Assembly: GCF_038002965.1 (NCBI RefSeq)
Contig: NZ_JBBOOE010000001.1
Coordinates: 3,949,001-4,013,000, forward strand
Reading direction: 5' to 3'
DNA from: Robertmurraya sp. FSL R5-0851
GTDB taxonomy: Bacteria; Bacillota; Bacilli; Bacillales; Cytobacillaceae
DNA length: 64,000 bases
Part shown: piece by piece, positions 1 through 8,656 of the stretch
How the letters are laid out: every line of letters begins with the position of its first letter
Numbering within the stretch: the first letter of the stretch is position 1
Made by a program: the position numbers and the translations under genes
Notes under the pieces: generated by a model
Seen by the model: only the letters and a program-made list of their open reading frames with translations
The model's database searches: none
Told to the model about the DNA's origin: nothing

Positions 1-775
1 AGGCGATAATATGACCTTTTCCGTACTCTCCTAATAGGTTTTCAACCGGTACTTGAGCATCTTCTAAAATCAACGTACGAGTGGAAGAACTCTTAATTCC
101 CATCTTCTTCTCTTCTGGACCAACAGACACTCCCGAAAACTCTCTTTCAACGATAAAAGCAGAGAAGTGCTCGCCATCGATTTTTGCATAAACAACAAAT
201 ACATCGGCAAAACCTGCATTTGTAATCCATTGCTTTTCTCCGTTAAGAACATAATGCGTTCCTTCTGCATTTAAAACAGCCGTTGTTCTTGCCCCCAATG
301 CATCTGACCCTGAGCCAGGTTCAGTTAATGCATAGGCAGCCAACTTTTCACCAGTGGCTAGTGTAGGTAAGTATTTTTGCTTTTGGTCTTCGTTTCCGAA
401 CAATACGATTGGTAACGATCCGATCCCAACATGTGCACCGTGTGAGATCGAGAAACCACCCGCACGAGACATTTTTTCAGCGATTAGTGCAGAACTGATT
501 TTATCAAGAGCCAGACCGCCATACTCTTCCGGAACATCAGCCCCAAGAAGACCGAGTTCACCCGCTTCTTTTAATAGCTTTACTGAACGATCAAATTCAT
601 GGTTTTCAATATGCTCCACTTGTGGGAGAACTTCATTCGTGACGAAATCCTCTGTCATTTTTGCAATCATTTTTTGCTCATCTGTATAATCCTCTGGAGT
701 AAAGACTCGATCATAGGAAACATCTTCAATTAAAAAGCTTCCACCCTTAATTAATTTATCTGTGTGATTAGTCAT
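1..775 (-). CDS. fadE: Acyl-CoA dehydrogenase FadE, N-terminal part (cut by window edge)
   Basis: Catalyses the first, FAD-dependent oxidation of acyl-CoA in fatty-acid beta-oxidation. About 258 N-terminal residues are visible; the C-terminal half lies beyond position 1. The acyl-CoA dehydrogenase signature YALTEPGSGSDA sits at residues 148-159, preceded by the helical N-terminal domain, and followed by an NGEKQWITNAG stretch of the beta domain. The ATG at 775 has GGAGG seven bases upstream. It is the third gene of the fadN-fadA-fadE operon, 17 bp after fadA, matching the B. subtilis yusLKJ order. The family is about 590 residues long, so the catalytic glutamate is not in view. Confidence 0.93.
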   Translation of the reverse strand, partial: MTNHTDKLIKGGSFLIEDVSYDRVFTPEDYTDEQKMIAKMTEDFVTNEVLPQVEHIENHEFDRSVKLLKEAGELGLLGADVPEEYGGLALDKISSALIAEKMSRAGGFSISHGAHVGIGSLPIVLFGNEDQKQKYLPTLATGEKLAAYALTEPGSGSDALGARTTAVLNAEGTHYVLNGEKQWITNAGFADVFVVYAKIDGEHFSAFIVEREFSGVSVGPEEKKMGIKSSSTRTLILEDAQVPVENLLGEYGKGHIIA

Positions 776-792
776 CTTTTTGCCTCCGTTTT

Positions 793-1968
793 TTATAAAA
801 GTTCGAATACTCCAGCAGCACCCATGCCGCCTCCGATACACATGGTAACAACCCCAAATTGTTGATTGCGTCGCTTCATTTCATGGATAAGAGAAAGGGT
901 TAGCTTCGCACCAGTACAGCCAAGTGGGTGACCTAGTGCAATGGCACCTCCATTTACATTCACCTTTTCCTCATCAATTCCTAACTCACGAATCACTTGA
1001 ATCGATTGAGAAGCAAAGGCTTCATTTAGTTCAAATAATCCGATATCCGATAGCTCTAAACCGGCAAGCTTTAATGCTTTAGGAATGGCTACAACTGGAC
1101 CGATTCCCATAATTTCAGGTGGCACGCCTCCAACGGCGAATGATCGGAATTTGACAAGTGGCGTGAGTCCCCCAGCCTCTGCCTTTTCACGATCCATAAC
1201 CATGACGGCCGCCGCTCCGTCACTTGTTTGTGAGGAATTTCCTGCTGTAACCGTTCCTGTTACGGAAAAGGCCGGACGAAGCTTTGCCAATGTTTCTACC
1301 GTTGACTCAGGACGCACTCCCTCGTCTTGGCTAAAAACGAATGGTTTTTCAACTAATTTATTGTCTCTTCCAACCGAGCGTAGAATAACGTCTACTGGAA
1401 CAATTTCATCAACAAACTTTCCTTCTTGGAGAGCTTTTGCTGCTTTTTGGTGACTTCTTACCGCAAAAGCATCTTGATCTTCACGAGATATTCCAAATTT
1501 CCTTGCTACCTCTTCTGCTGTGTGTCCCATCCCCATATAGTATTGTGGTGCTGACTCAGCCAGTTTGGCATTGGGCCTTACCACATGACCCATCATCGGT
1601 ACTAAGCTCATGGATTCTGCTCCACCAGCAATGATCGTGTCGGCATGACCAATCATGATCTTTTCTGCCGCATAGGCAATTGACTGAAGCCCTGATGAAC
1701 AATAGCGGTTGATGGTAATGGCAGGCACTGTGTCAGGAAGTCCTGCAAGCGCCCCAATATTTCTTGCCATATTTAACCCTTGCTCTGCTTCCGGCATCGC
1801 ACAGCCAATAATTAAGTCATCAATATTTCCATCATAATTTCCTGCCCGCTTTAAGGTCTCTTTTACAACCAATGCACCTAGATCATCAGGTCTAACACTG
1901 GCAAGCGATCCTTTTTTTGATTTTCCCACTGGAGTTCGTGCTCCAGCAACGATCACCGCTTCTCTCAT
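793..1968 (-). CDS. fadA: Acetyl-CoA acyltransferase (3-ketoacyl-CoA thiolase) FadA
   Basis: Cleaves 3-ketoacyl-CoA with CoA to give acetyl-CoA and a shortened acyl-CoA. The 391-residue protein has the nucleophilic Cys90 in NRYCSSG, the GGAIALGHPLG loop with His347, and the C-terminal acid/base Cys377 in CIGGGMG, so all thiolase catalytic residues are present. Length equals the usual thiolase length. A GTG three bases upstream is possible, but the ATG at 1968 has the better-spaced GAGGG. It lies between fadN (44 bp upstream) and fadE. Confidence 0.95.
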   Translation of the reverse strand: MREAVIVAGARTPVGKSKKGSLASVRPDDLGALVVKETLKRAGNYDGNIDDLIIGCAMPEAEQGLNMARNIGALAGLPDTVPAITINRYCSSGLQSIAYAAEKIMIGHADTIIAGGAESMSLVPMMGHVVRPNAKLAESAPQYYMGMGHTAEEVARKFGISREDQDAFAVRSHQKAAKALQEGKFVDEIVPVDVILRSVGRDNKLVEKPFVFSQDEGVRPESTVETLAKLRPAFSVTGTVTAGNSSQTSDGAAAVMVMDREKAEAGGLTPLVKFRSFAVGGVPPEIMGIGPVVAIPKALKLAGLELSDIGLFELNEAFASQSIQVIRELGIDEEKVNVNGGAIALGHPLGCTGAKLTLSLIHEMKRRNQQFGVVTMCIGGGMGAAGVFELL

Positions 1969-2012
1969 CACGTTCCCTCGCTTCCTATTTATGCTACAAG
2001 TCTATTAACCTA

Positions 2013-4400
2013 TTAATTACGTAATGGTTTTCCTTTTAAAAGCATATGCTGCATTCTTGCTTGCGATTTTGGCTCTGCAATTAAGCTCAAGAAGGCCTCT
2101 TTTTCAAGGTCAAGCAAGTATTGCTCATCGACTTCCGTTCCAAATGGCACTTTTCCGCCCGCAATCACATAAGCTAGTTTCTTTGCAATTTTCAAATCGT
2201 GCTCTGAAATATATCCAGAGTAATGCATCGTTTGTGCTCCTAAAAGTAAGGTGGCGTAGCCCGTTTCACCGACGACGGGAATCTTCTTTCGGACGGGCGG
2301 CTTATACCCTTTGTCATAAAGAGCTAGAACTGCCTGCTTCGCATCATACAGCTGGTGGTCTCCGTTTACACTGACACCATCTGCTTTATTCAAGAAGTTG
2401 TTTTCACGCGCTTCCTCTCCCGATGTGGAAACCTTTGCCATTGCAATCGTTTCAAACACTTTATTTGCCACGTTTTGAAGGTCAAATGGAACTCCGTTTG
2501 GCATGCTGTTTAAAAACTTCATGTATAGCTCTTTGTTCCCGCCACCTCCAGGGATAAGACCAACCCCAACTTCCACAAGTCCCATATACGTTTCCATTGT
2601 CGCTTGAATATGCGCAGCTGGTAGGCAAACCTCTGCTCCACCACCAAGGGTCATCGCAAATGGTGCAGCAACGACTGGCTTTGTGCTGTACTTAATTTTC
2701 ATCATGGCTTGTTGGAAGTGACGAACGACCATATCAATTTCAAAAATATTATCATCCTGTGCTTCCATAAGAATCATGGCAAGGTTTGCACCGACGCAGA
2801 AGTTCTTACCTTGATTCCCAATGACCAAGCCCTTGAAGTTCTTTTCCACTTCTTCAACAGCAAAATTAATCATTTGCACAATATCAAGCCCAATCGCATT
2901 ACTTTGTGAATGGAATTCTAGAAGGGCTACTCCATCTCCAAGATCAATCAAACTGGCACCACTATTCTTCTTGATAACACCACGCTGTTTTTTGATTTTT
3001 TTCAGGTTGATCACCTTTGGGTTTTCTTCTACTAGCTTGTAATCACCATTGGTATAAAAGAAAACATCCCCGTTTTCTTCTTCCTTATAAAAGCTTGTTT
3101 GACCATTTGCTAGCATTTCCTTTATCCAGCTTGGAATAACAAGACCGTCTTTCTCCATTTTTGCAATCGATTTTTCTAATCCAAGCGCATCCCATACTTC
3201 AAAAGGTCCTTGCTCCCAACCGAAGCCCCATTTCATGGCACGGTCAATCGCGACAATGTCATCGGCAATCGTACCAAGTAGATTCGCAGAATACACAAGT
3301 ACAGGACTAAAAATATTCCAAAGTAGTTCTCCAGTACGGTCATTCGCATATACAAGCGCTTTCAATTTATTCGCTAAGCCTTTTTCCTGTTTGCTCATTT
3401 CAATAGAGGCCGTTTTTAATTTTTTTCGTTCCACGTATTCAAGAGTGACCGGATCTAATTCAAGTATTTCTTTTCCTTTTTTCAGGAAGAATCCTTGACC
3501 AGATTTGCTGCCAAGCCAACCTTTTTCAAGCATTTGATTCATAAAGGCAGGAACCTCAAATACTTCTTTCTCTTCACCATCCACTTGGTCATACACGTTT
3601 TTTGCAACATGCGCAAATGTATCAAGTCCTACCACATCCAACGTACGGAAGGTTGCACTCTTTGGTCGTCCGATTAGCGGTCCCGTTACAGAATCCACTT
3701 CCCCAACGCTGTATCCACCTTTTAACATTTCCCTTACTGTTACTAAGAGACCGTACGTACCAATTCGGTTGGCGATAAAATTTGGCGTGTCCTTAGCCAC
3801 AACCACACCTTTTCCGAGAATATCTTCCCCGTACTGCTTCATAAAATGAAGTACATCCGGTGAAGTATGTTGAGTTGGAATGATTTCTAAAAGCTTTAAG
3901 TATCTAGGAGGATTAAAAAAGTGTGTACCAAGGAAATGCTTTTGAAAGTCTTCAGAGCGGCCTTCTGCCATCGCCTCTACAGAAATACCTGATGTATTTG
4001 AGCTTACAAAGCTACCAGGCTTTCGATATTCATCAACCTTCTCGAAAATCTGCTGCTTAATGGCTAGGTTTTCTACTACCACTTCAATGATCCAGTCAAC
4101 TTCACTTAGTCGTGATAGATCATCTTCAAAATTTCCTGCTTCGATGAGGGCTAAATTATTTTTTGAGGTTAATGGTGCAGGTTTTTGTTTTAACAGCTTT
4201 TGAAGAGCTGTTTGGCTAATTCGATTTCTTACCGCTTTATCTTCTAGAGTTAACCCCTTTTTCTTCTCGTCATCAGTTAGCTCGCGCGGAACGATATCTA
4301 ATAGCAAGGTTGGAATCCCAATATTGGCAAGGTGTGCGGCAATACCAGACCCCATTACCCCCGAGCCTAATACGGCAGCTTTTTTAATTTGTTGGATCAA
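2013..4400 (-). CDS. fadN: 3-hydroxyacyl-CoA dehydrogenase / enoyl-CoA hydratase FadN
   Basis: Bifunctional beta-oxidation enzyme of 795 residues. The N-terminal Rossmann fold carries the NAD motif GSGVMGSG at residues 12-19, followed by the 3-hydroxyacyl-CoA dehydrogenase C-terminal domain (around 200-430, with FFNPPRYLKLLE and the HxxN-type region). A crotonase-fold hydratase region begins near residue 480, with NFCVGANL and GLIPGGGG. The domain order is opposite to E. coli FadB and typical of Bacillus FadN. The start is TTG at 4400 behind GGGGGAG. First gene of the fad operon, directly downstream of the FadR box. Confidence 0.95.
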   Translation of the reverse strand: MIQQIKKAAVLGSGVMGSGIAAHLANIGIPTLLLDIVPRELTDDEKKKGLTLEDKAVRNRISQTALQKLLKQKPAPLTSKNNLALIEAGNFEDDLSRLSEVDWIIEVVVENLAIKQQIFEKVDEYRKPGSFVSSNTSGISVEAMAEGRSEDFQKHFLGTHFFNPPRYLKLLEIIPTQHTSPDVLHFMKQYGEDILGKGVVVAKDTPNFIANRIGTYGLLVTVREMLKGGYSVGEVDSVTGPLIGRPKSATFRTLDVVGLDTFAHVAKNVYDQVDGEEKEVFEVPAFMNQMLEKGWLGSKSGQGFFLKKGKEILELDPVTLEYVERKKLKTASIEMSKQEKGLANKLKALVYANDRTGELLWNIFSPVLVYSANLLGTIADDIVAIDRAMKWGFGWEQGPFEVWDALGLEKSIAKMEKDGLVIPSWIKEMLANGQTSFYKEEENGDVFFYTNGDYKLVEENPKVINLKKIKKQRGVIKKNSGASLIDLGDGVALLEFHSQSNAIGLDIVQMINFAVEEVEKNFKGLVIGNQGKNFCVGANLAMILMEAQDDNIFEIDMVVRHFQQAMMKIKYSTKPVVAAPFAMTLGGGAEVCLPAAHIQATMETYMGLVEVGVGLIPGGGGNKELYMKFLNSMPNGVPFDLQNVANKVFETIAMAKVSTSGEEARENNFLNKADGVSVNGDHQLYDAKQAVLALYDKGYKPPVRKKIPVVGETGYATLLLGAQTMHYSGYISEHDLKIAKKLAYVIAGGKVPFGTEVDEQYLLDLEKEAFLSLIAEPKSQARMQHMLLKGKPLRN

Positions 4401-4443
4401 CTTCAGTCTCCCCCTTTAACGTTTTTGAGTGGATTCGTCGTTT

Positions 4444-4461
4444 TGAATGAATACTCATTCA
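4444..4461. promoter_or_regulatory. FadR operator for the fadNAE operon
   Basis: TGAATGAATACTCATTCA is a near-perfect inverted repeat and fits the Bacillus FadR consensus TGAATGANTANTCATTCA. It lies about 10-25 bp downstream of the predicted start of transcription, a position suited to repression relieved by long-chain acyl-CoA. Confidence 0.85.
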
Positions 4462-4476
4462 TTTTTGGTTACTTTT

Positions 4477-4505
4477 ATCATATGATATTTAAATATTTTA
4501 CGCAA
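4477..4505 (-). promoter_or_regulatory. Sigma-A promoter of the fad operon
   Basis: On the minus strand TTGCGT (4505-4500) and TATGAT (4482-4477) are separated by 17 bp, immediately upstream of the FadR box. Confidence 0.6.
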
Positions 4506-4620
4506 TCCTTTGTCGTTGAAATTTAAAAATTTTTTGAAAGTTACATTATTTTATGCGACCAATAGAATCCTATGATTGTGGATATGTTATACACGAGGAA
4601 AAAAGTTTGGGGGTGTACCT

Positions 4621-4752
4621 ATGGCAAAGATGAAGAAAAACCCATCAAAGGCTGGCGTAAGTGCCGCTAGCGTTAAGGGTGATGCTGGCCCAACTGTTGA
4701 AAATGATGGTGGTGGAAAAAGAAACAGCCAGAACAACCAGTATAAGAGATAA
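4621..4752 (+). CDS. yuzL: YuzL family small protein (43 aa)
   Basis: Small, highly hydrophilic 43-residue protein rich in Lys, Asn and Gly, starting MAKMKKNPSKAGVSAASVKG. It corresponds in position and composition to yuzL, which sits beside fadN in B. subtilis; the family has no established function. It resembles the minor small spore proteins in size and charge, but that is only a similarity of composition. ATG preceded by a G-rich GGGGGTGT element; followed nine bases later by an intrinsic terminator, so it is monocistronic. Divergent from the fad operon. Confidence 0.8.
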   Translation: MAKMKKNPSKAGVSAASVKGDAGPTVENDGGGKRNSQNNQYKR

Positions 4753-4760
4753 TGAGGAGT

Positions 4761-4797
4761 GTACCCGCACTGAATAGGTGTCGGGTACGTTTTTTTT
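4761..4797 (+). terminator. Intrinsic terminator after yuzL
   Basis: Stem GTACCCG (4761-4767) / CGGGTAC (4782-4788) followed by a run of eight T. Confidence 0.85.
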
Positions 4798-4810
4798 AGT
4801 TGGGGCCGTA

Positions 4811-5298
4811 GTTGAAAGACGTTTCCCCCTTTCCAAGCCTTCCTAACGTTCTTCATTCACCTGATGAAAGACGTTTCCCCTTTTCCAAGCCTTCCTAACG
4901 TTCTTCATTCACCTGATGAAAGGCGTTTCCCCCTTTTCAAGCCTTCCTAACGTTCTTCATTCACCTGTTGAAGGACGTTTCCCCCTTTTCAAGCCTTCCT
5001 AACGTTCTTCATTCACCTGATGAAAGACGTTTCCCCCTTTTCAAACCTTTCTAACGTTCTTCATTCAACTGATGAAAGACGTTTCCCCCTTTCCAAGTCT
5101 TCCTAACGTTCTTCATTCACCTGATGAAAGACGTTTCCCCTTTTCCAAGCCTTCCTAACGTTCTTCATTCACCTGTTGAAAGACGTTTCCCCCTTTTCAA
5201 GTCTTCCTAACGTTCTTCATTCACCTGATGAAAGACGTTCCCCCTTTTCAAGCCTTCCTAACGTTCTTCATTCACCTGATGAAAGACGTTTCCCCCTT
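4811..5298. repeat. Tandem array of a 52-bp unit, about 9.3 copies
   Basis: Units beginning GAAAGACGTTTCC start at 4814, 4866, 4918, 4970, 5022, 5074, 5126, 5178, 5230 and 5281 (period 52, the ninth unit 51 because of one missing T; the tenth is partial). Copies differ by scattered substitutions. Each unit contains an imperfect inverted repeat, GAAAGACGTT and AACGTTCTTC. It fills the gap between the convergent genes yuzL and fadM. No unique spacers are present and no open frame of interest was seen. Confidence 0.95.
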
Positions 5299-5360
5299 TA
5301 AGTAGCTGCAAAATGTTGTTCATTTTAAAGTTTTTAACTCCCTTCATCCTTCGAAGGACA

Positions 5361-5393
5361 TAAAAAACTACCCACTCAAACGAATGGGTAGTT
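5361..5393 (-). terminator. Intrinsic terminator after fadM
   Basis: On the minus strand AACTACCCA (5393-5385) pairs with TGGGTAGTT (5374-5366) and is followed by a run of T. Confidence 0.85.
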
Positions 5394-5399
5394 CCTCAC

Positions 5400-6317
5400 T
5401 TACTTTTTAAACATTCCCTTCAGGACAAACGCTACATTCGCTGGGCGTTCGGCTAGGCGGCGCATGAAGTATCCGTACCAGTCGGTTCCATACGGGACAT
5501 ATACTCTCATCTTATATCCTTCTTCAACTAGCTCGATTTGCTTTTCCGGGCGGATGCCGTATAGCATTTGGAACTCAAATTGGTCGTTGTTGATGCGATG
5601 CTCACTAGCTAGTTGTTTTGTATATTCAATGATTGCATCATCGTGTGTAGCAACGGCCGTGTAATTTCCGTTTAACATATGCATCTTAATAATCTTTTTA
5701 AAATTTTCATCCACGTCTTTTTTTACTGGAAATGCTACTTCCGGAGATTCTTTGTATGCCCCCTTCACAAGCCGTAAATTGGGTTGGTACTCATTAAGCT
5801 CCTCGATATCCTTTTCCGTTCGATATAAATACGCTTGAATAACTGTACCTACATTCTCATATTCCCTTTTTAATTTTTTAAAAATATCTAATGTTTTCTG
5901 CGCACGAGAATAGTCTTCCATATCAATCGTGACGAACACATCGTTCTTTTTCGCTGCTTCTAGTATTCTTCTCATATTGTGTAGAACGACGTGGTCTGAT
6001 ATATCTAATCCCATCGAAGTCATTTTTAGTGATAATTGTGATTGAAGTTTTTCCCGTCCGATTGACTCTATCGCTAGTATTGAGTTATCGGCCATTTCAT
6101 TTGCTTCTTTCTCATTGTCGACAAATTCACCTAAATAGTCGATGGTAACGAGTAGCCCTTTTTTATTAAGGTCTTGAATAACGCGTGTTGCGAGTTCAAT
6201 GGTTTCACCAGCAACAAATCGTGACGCACCGAATCGTAATCCATATCGCTTGGCTAATTTCGTTAATGCTCGATTTTTAGAAAGGAATAAAAAGAAATCT
6301 CTCATCAATTGTTCCAT
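5400..6317 (-). CDS. fadM: Proline dehydrogenase (FadM/PutB family)
   Basis: FAD enzyme oxidising L-proline to pyrroline-5-carboxylate. The 305-residue length is right for monofunctional Gram-positive ProDH. The TIM-barrel motifs are visible: TIDYLGEF near residue 58, FVTIDMEDY near 130, QMLYGIRPE near 247 and the C-terminal YVPYGTDWYGYFMRRLAERP with the two Arg that bind the proline carboxylate. ATG at 6317 has GGAGGG eight bases upstream. B. subtilis has two such enzymes (PutB and FadM); closeness to fadNAE and yuzL suggests the FadM (YusM) orthologue, but no P5C dehydrogenase gene is adjacent to settle this. Confidence 0.85.
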   Translation of the reverse strand: MEQLMRDFFLFLSKNRALTKLAKRYGLRFGASRFVAGETIELATRVIQDLNKKGLLVTIDYLGEFVDNEKEANEMADNSILAIESIGREKLQSQLSLKMTSMGLDISDHVVLHNMRRILEAAKKNDVFVTIDMEDYSRAQKTLDIFKKLKREYENVGTVIQAYLYRTEKDIEELNEYQPNLRLVKGAYKESPEVAFPVKKDVDENFKKIIKMHMLNGNYTAVATHDDAIIEYTKQLASEHRINNDQFEFQMLYGIRPEKQIELVEEGYKMRVYVPYGTDWYGYFMRRLAERPANVAFVLKGMFKK

Positions 6318-6331
6318 TTTGATATCCCTCC

Positions 6332-6345
6332 TGCAAGCGTTTACT
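6332..6345. promoter_or_regulatory. cre-like site upstream of proline dehydrogenase
   Basis: TGCAAGCGTTTACT matches the CcpA consensus TGWAARCGYTWNCW at 13 of 14 positions. It abuts the ribosome binding site. A second, weaker site (GCTAAGCGTTTACT, 12 of 14) lies at 6367-6380. Confidence 0.5.
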
Positions 6346-6399
6346 ATAGCTATATGAAATGGAAAGGCTAAGCGTTTACTGATGTTGATTCACTATGTT

Positions 6400-6600
6400 T
6401 AAAATATAACCGTAGAAATTCCGTTTAAATTGGGAAAACCCCATATTTTCTTAAGTATAAGTGGAGTTTTTCCGTTTATATGATCAAAATCTTTGAATTT
6501 TGGCTTATTTAGAGCAGTTAACCGGAATTCCTCCGCTTATATCTGCTTTTTAAGCTTCCTCTACATAATTAGCCGGAAATTCTCCGCCTATTAATTCTTT
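6400..6600. repeat. Degenerate interspersed repeats in a gene-free stretch
   Basis: The 457-bp gap 6318-6774 has no gene. It holds four diverged copies of a motif close to AACCGGAATTCCTCCGCTTAT, beginning near 6408, 6459, 6530 and 6571. A related, reversed copy occurs near 59490-59515. The family probably is a dispersed intergenic repeat of this genome. Confidence 0.5.
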
Positions 6601-6689
6601 TACCTATACGAAATCATCTATGATTTGATTTACAAATTGGACTACAGTTTCAAGCCTATTTTTATAAATATTCACGTTATATCAAAATA

Positions 6690-6726
6690 AATGACCATCA
6701 AATTCACAAACAAATTGATGGTCATT
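6690..6726 (-). terminator. Terminator of the iron-uptake operon
   Basis: AATGACCATCAA (6690-6701) pairs with TTGATGGTCATT (6715-6726). On the minus strand, a T-rich stretch follows. It is downstream of the last gene of the operon. Confidence 0.75.
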
Positions 6727-6774
6727 TTAATATACGTTTTGGTTTTTTGTGATAGGTAATAGAACCCGTTATCT

Positions 6775-7023
6775 TTATTTTTTCGCTTGTCGGTGCGCTT
6801 CATTTAATTGTTTGATTTCATTAATTGTTTCCTTAACCTCATTTTTCGCATCAGGATATGTGTCGTTCCAATGCTTAACGAGAGCAGGCATTGATTTGCT
6901 CATGTGAGAGTAAAGGATCCACGCTTTTACTTTTTCCACATGATCAGCATCTGCCTCACCTAGTAGCAATTCGGTATATTTGGTTAGTAATCCATTGATC
7001 TTTTCATCTAGTTGATTGCTCAC
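6775..7023 (-). CDS. yusU: YusU-like protein (DUF2573 type), last gene of the iron operon
   Basis: 82-residue, charged, mostly helical protein without signal or membrane segment. It resembles B. subtilis YusU, encoded next to the siderophore ATPase YusV; the function is unknown. Its GTG start (7023) overlaps the stop codon of the FhuF-like gene as GTGA, with GGAGGG eight bases upstream, so it is translationally coupled to the iron-uptake genes. The family assignment rests on length, composition and context. Confidence 0.7.
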   Translation of the reverse strand: MSNQLDEKINGLLTKYTELLLGEADADHVEKVKAWILYSHMSKSMPALVKHWNDTYPDAKNEVKETINEIKQLNEAHRQAKK

Positions 7024-7817
7024 GAGTTCCCTCCGTTCTTTAGTGCCTTTTTGGGTCGATTACAAGTTTGTGGACAAATTCTACAGCGGTCCGGTGTTCC
7101 TGTTAAGGCATAAAAGAAGCAGCATGTGGTTCGTACACGAACTTCTTCTCCAAGCTCAGGAATATAACGTTTATCATGAAAATGTCTTTTAATGGGGTTT
7201 TCATGATAATGTCCAAACAATGATCCAGGTGCAAGTTGAGCAATGAACTGTAAATCTTCCACAGCACGTCCACAAACCTCTTCATCTTCATTTTCAGCTA
7301 ACACCGATTCATACAGCCAAAAAATATAGATCGCAATATTTTCCCATAATACGAGTTTAGATTGTTTGGACTCCGTCTTCACACTCTCCACAATAGGAGT
7401 TACGATATTGGAAAAAAAGTCAGCTATGGCTTCATATCTCCATTGGTCTCTATCACCAGTGGGTTCACTGATTCTCCACTTTGAAAAATAGAACGTAGGT
7501 AGCCAAAGTGGATCTTGTTCGTCTGTTTGAAGATGCATATGCTCGAGCTGTATATGAAATCGTTTGTTAAATGCGGTCATTGCATACAAATAAATGGCGG
7601 ATAAAAAAGCGGATCTCTTAATAAACATGGAAGCTGTTACTTTTACATTGGGCGACCCAATATGCTCGGAAGCACGACTGATAAAGGTCCGAAGCTGATC
7701 TTTTTGAAGAAGCTCATTTAACGTAATCGATAGATCAGATTCCCCATGAACTTTTTCTAATGTAAATCGGTAATTCTTCAGTTGACTTAATTCTGTTTCT
7801 GAAAAAAATTTATCCAT
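7020..7817 (-). CDS. FhuF-like ferric-siderophore reductase
   Basis: 265-residue protein probably releasing iron from imported siderophores by reduction in the cytoplasm. The C-terminus carries four cysteines, two adjacent in TTCCFFY and then C-x2-C in DRCRICPQTC, the FhuF-type 2Fe-2S binding pattern. The long N-terminal region has the HYSGHRF-independent helical IucA/IucC-adjacent character of this family but no other motif I can name. The start at 7817 (MDKFFSETELSQ) is preferred because AGGAG lies six bases upstream and the ATG overlaps the YusV stop (ATGGATAA); a longer reading to 7919 would overlap the ATPase. Sits between the ATPase and yusU. Confidence 0.8.
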   Translation of the reverse strand: MDKFFSETELSQLKNYRFTLEKVHGESDLSITLNELLQKDQLRTFISRASEHIGSPNVKVTASMFIKRSAFLSAIYLYAMTAFNKRFHIQLEHMHLQTDEQDPLWLPTFYFSKWRISEPTGDRDQWRYEAIADFFSNIVTPIVESVKTESKQSKLVLWENIAIYIFWLYESVLAENEDEEVCGRAVEDLQFIAQLAPGSLFGHYHENPIKRHFHDKRYIPELGEEVRVRTTCCFFYALTGTPDRCRICPQTCNRPKKALKNGGNS

Positions 7818-8631
7818 TGACTGCTCCTGCATGTCTAAATACCGTTCTTCCCTTTCCATAGGGGATGCAAAGCGGTGTCCCGAATAATGGGTCAATGGAA
7901 ATTTCACAGTCCATTTCAAATACCTTCTTCACAAGCCCTCTTGTCACGACATCCTCTGGCTTTCCCATTGCTGCGATTTTCTTGTCCTTAACTGCCACGA
8001 TATTATGCGCATAACGACAAGCTAGGTTCAAATCATGAAGGACCATCACGATCGTACGATTTTCCCTCTCATTCAGCTCAAATAATAAATCAAGTATGTC
8101 AATTTGATGGGTCATATCTAAATAGGTGGTTGGTTCATCCAGAAGAATAAAGTCCGTATCCTGTGCTAATGTCATCGCAATCCATGCTCTTTGACGTTGA
8201 CCACCTGAAAGTGAATCCACAGACCGTTCCTTTAAATCGAGCAACCCGGTTGCTTCAAGTGCCTTATAGACCTTCTCTTCATCCTCACTAGACCATTGCT
8301 TAAGCCATGTTTGGTAAGGATAGCGCCCTTGCTTCACCAGTTGAAGAACCGTCAAACCTTCAGGTGACACCGGTCCTTGCGGCAACACGGCCATTTGCTT
8401 TGCCACTTCCTTGGAGGACATTTTTACAATCTCTTTTCCATTTAATACGATTTCTCCGCTTTTGGGCTTTAATAACCGAGCAATCGACCGTAAAAGAGTG
8501 GATTTTCCACATCCATTGCCACCGATAAATACAGTAATTTCGCCTTTCGGGATCTTCAAATTTAATTCATCTATAATGATGGAGTCACCATATGATAGCG
8601 TTAATTGTTTCGTTTCAATGGCTTTTTTCAT
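7810..8631 (-). CDS. yusV: Iron-siderophore ABC transporter ATPase (YusV-like)
   Basis: FecE-type ATPase energising ferric-siderophore import. The 273-residue form has Walker A GGNGCGKST at residues 37-45, the Q-loop after SSKEVAKQMAVLPQ, the signature LSGGQRQRAWIA, Walker B FILLDEPT and the H-loop VLHDLN. Start at 8631 (MKKAIETKQLTLSYG) is chosen from homologue N-termini; an AGGAG lies 11 bases upstream. It follows the two permease genes and so completes the transporter; in B. subtilis YusV serves the YfiYZ-YfhA hydroxamate/citrate-type siderophore system. Confidence 0.92.
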   Translation of the reverse strand: MKKAIETKQLTLSYGDSIIIDELNLKIPKGEITVFIGGNGCGKSTLLRSIARLLKPKSGEIVLNGKEIVKMSSKEVAKQMAVLPQGPVSPEGLTVLQLVKQGRYPYQTWLKQWSSEDEEKVYKALEATGLLDLKERSVDSLSGGQRQRAWIAMTLAQDTDFILLDEPTTYLDMTHQIDILDLLFELNERENRTIVMVLHDLNLACRYAHNIVAVKDKKIAAMGKPEDVVTRGLVKKVFEMDCEISIDPLFGTPLCIPYGKGRTVFRHAGAVNG

Positions 8632-8656
8632 CTTTATTCGCACTCCTTCCCTGACA

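Noticed and set aside
4587..4856. Minus-strand frame over yuzL
   Set aside because: Overlaps yuzL, its terminator and the array start; composition is not protein-like.
4811..5298. CRISPR array
   Set aside because: Copies are joined head to tail with no unique spacers; no cas genes in the window.
7818..7919. N-terminal extension of the FhuF-like protein
   Set aside because: It overlaps the conserved end of the ATPase gene; the start at 7817 has a well-placed AGGAG.
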